A DNA stretch of 13,859 bases from an uncultured Synechococcus sp. (GTDB taxonomy: Bacteria > Cyanobacteriota > Cyanobacteriia > PCC-6307 > Cyanobiaceae), in NCBI GenBank assembly GCA_937975655.1, contig CALJTZ010000328.1, positions 1 to 13,859 on the forward strand, in the 5' to 3' direction. Made by a program: the position numbers and the translations under genes. Of the stretch, positions 13,263 to 13,859 are shown piece after piece. The notes below the pieces were generated by a model that searched no databases, was not told the DNA's origin, and saw nothing but the letters and a program-made list of their open reading frames with translations. Positions within the stretch are counted from its first letter, which is position 1, and each line of letters starts with the position of its first letter.

Positions 13263-13859
13263 TCAGTTCACCGACGCAAAGAACTCCTTGCTCTTGACGG
13301 GGTCAGGGTTCATGGTCTTGTCGCCAGGGGTCCAGTTGGCGGGGCACACCTCGTCGGGGTTGTTGCGGATGTGCTGGAAGGCCTGGAGCAGTCGCAGGGT
13401 CTCGTCGACGCTGCGGCCCACGGGCAGGTTGTTGATGGTGCTCTGCATGATCACGCCATCGGGATCGATGATGAACAGACCGCGCAGGGCCACACCGGCC
13501 TCCTCATCGAGCACCTCGTAGGCGCGGGCGATGTCCTTCTTGAGGTCGGCCACCAGGGGGTAGGAGATGTCGCCCAGACCACCGTTCTTGCGATCGGTCT
13601 GCACCCAGGCCAGGTGGCTGAACTGGCTATCCACGGACACGCCCAGGACTTCGCAGTTACGGCTGGAGAAATCGCTGTAGCGGTCCGAGAAGGCGGTGAT
13701 CTCCGTGGGGCACACGAAGGTGAAGTCGAGGGGATAGAAGAACAGTACGACGTACTTCTTGCCTTTGAACTGCGAAAGGGTGAAGTTTTCGATGACTTCA
13801 CCGGCTTTGACGGCCTTGACGGAAAAATCGGGAGCGGACTTGCCAACCAGAACTGCCAT
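13263..13859 (-). CDS. 2-Cys peroxiredoxin (typical, AhpC/Prx1 type)
   Basis: Reduces hydrogen peroxide and organic peroxides, with thioredoxin as the usual donor in cyanobacteria. The protein is complete at 198 residues; its ATG is the last three bases of the window. The peroxidatic cysteine C50 lies in DFTFVCPTE and the resolving cysteine C172 in DEVCPANW, the typical 2-Cys arrangement. A GGLG motif at 93-96 is one of the two features of hyperoxidation-sensitive peroxiredoxins, but the C-terminal YF motif is not seen: the tail reads SKEFFASVN. Its promoter lies outside the window. A clear intrinsic terminator follows. Similar to chloroplast 2-Cys peroxiredoxin BAS1, which fits a photosynthetic host. 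Confidence 0.97.
   Translation of the reverse strand: MAVLVGKSAPDFSVKAVKAGEVIENFTLSQFKGKKYVVLFFYPLDFTFVCPTEITAFSDRYSDFSSRNCEVLGVSVDSQFSHLAWVQTDRKNGGLGDISYPLVADLKKDIARAYEVLDEEAGVALRGLFIIDPDGVIMQSTINNLPVGRSVDETLRLLQAFQHIRNNPDEVCPANWTPGDKTMNPDPVKSKEFFASVN

Noticed and set aside
1..13859. A defence, phage or mobile-element system
   Set aside because: No integrase, transposase, nuclease, toxin-antitoxin pair, tRNA attachment site or composition break was seen; the genes are core metabolic or small conserved-looking ones.

Overview
The window is a gene-dense, G+C-rich stretch of chromosome from a picocyanobacterium, most likely a Synechococcus/Cyanobium-type organism. Signs of this are a plant/cyanobacterial-type ADP-glucose pyrophosphorylase, a lumenal-type pentapeptide repeat protein, a HupE-CobW pair behind a cobalamin riboswitch, frequent GTG starts with weak Shine-Dalgarno sites, and very short intergenic gaps. 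From memory, the order hemA-glgC-gnd-pgl-...-ilvD-...-upp resembles marine picocyanobacteria; I could not check this. There are no rRNA or tRNA genes, CRISPR arrays, insertion sequences or phage genes, and no stretch over 300 bases lacks a gene.

Layout. (1) 1-5713, plus strand: the 3' part of hemA (tetrapyrrole synthesis), glgC (glycogen synthesis), then a tight run of gnd and pgl (oxidative pentose phosphate pathway), a CIA30-domain protein and a small unrecognised protein. (2) 5714-8428, minus strand: upp (uracil salvage), a small membrane-anchored coiled-coil protein, and ilvD (branched-chain amino acid synthesis), read in that order. ilvD and the plus-strand run converge with abutting stop codons. 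(3) 8486-10884, plus strand: an exported pentapeptide repeat protein, a cobalamin riboswitch, a HupE/UreJ-family permease and a CobW-type GTPase with a histidine-rich loop. The last three look like a B12-repressed cobalt acquisition module. (4) 10899-11216, minus strand: a small secreted protein with four cysteines. (5) 11310-13199, plus strand: purS, purQ and a Tat-exported peptidase S66 (LD-carboxypeptidase) gene. (6) 13212-13859, minus strand: a complete 2-Cys peroxiredoxin gene followed by a clear intrinsic terminator.

Functionally this is mostly core metabolism: glycogen storage (glgC) beside the night-time oxidative route (pgl, gnd), amino acid, purine and pyrimidine steps, and peroxide defence. 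The most informative regulatory element is the cobalamin riboswitch. The least understood parts are the small conserved-looking proteins at 5315-5713, 7438-7737 and 10899-11216. I found no convincing evidence of a wholly new multi-gene system.
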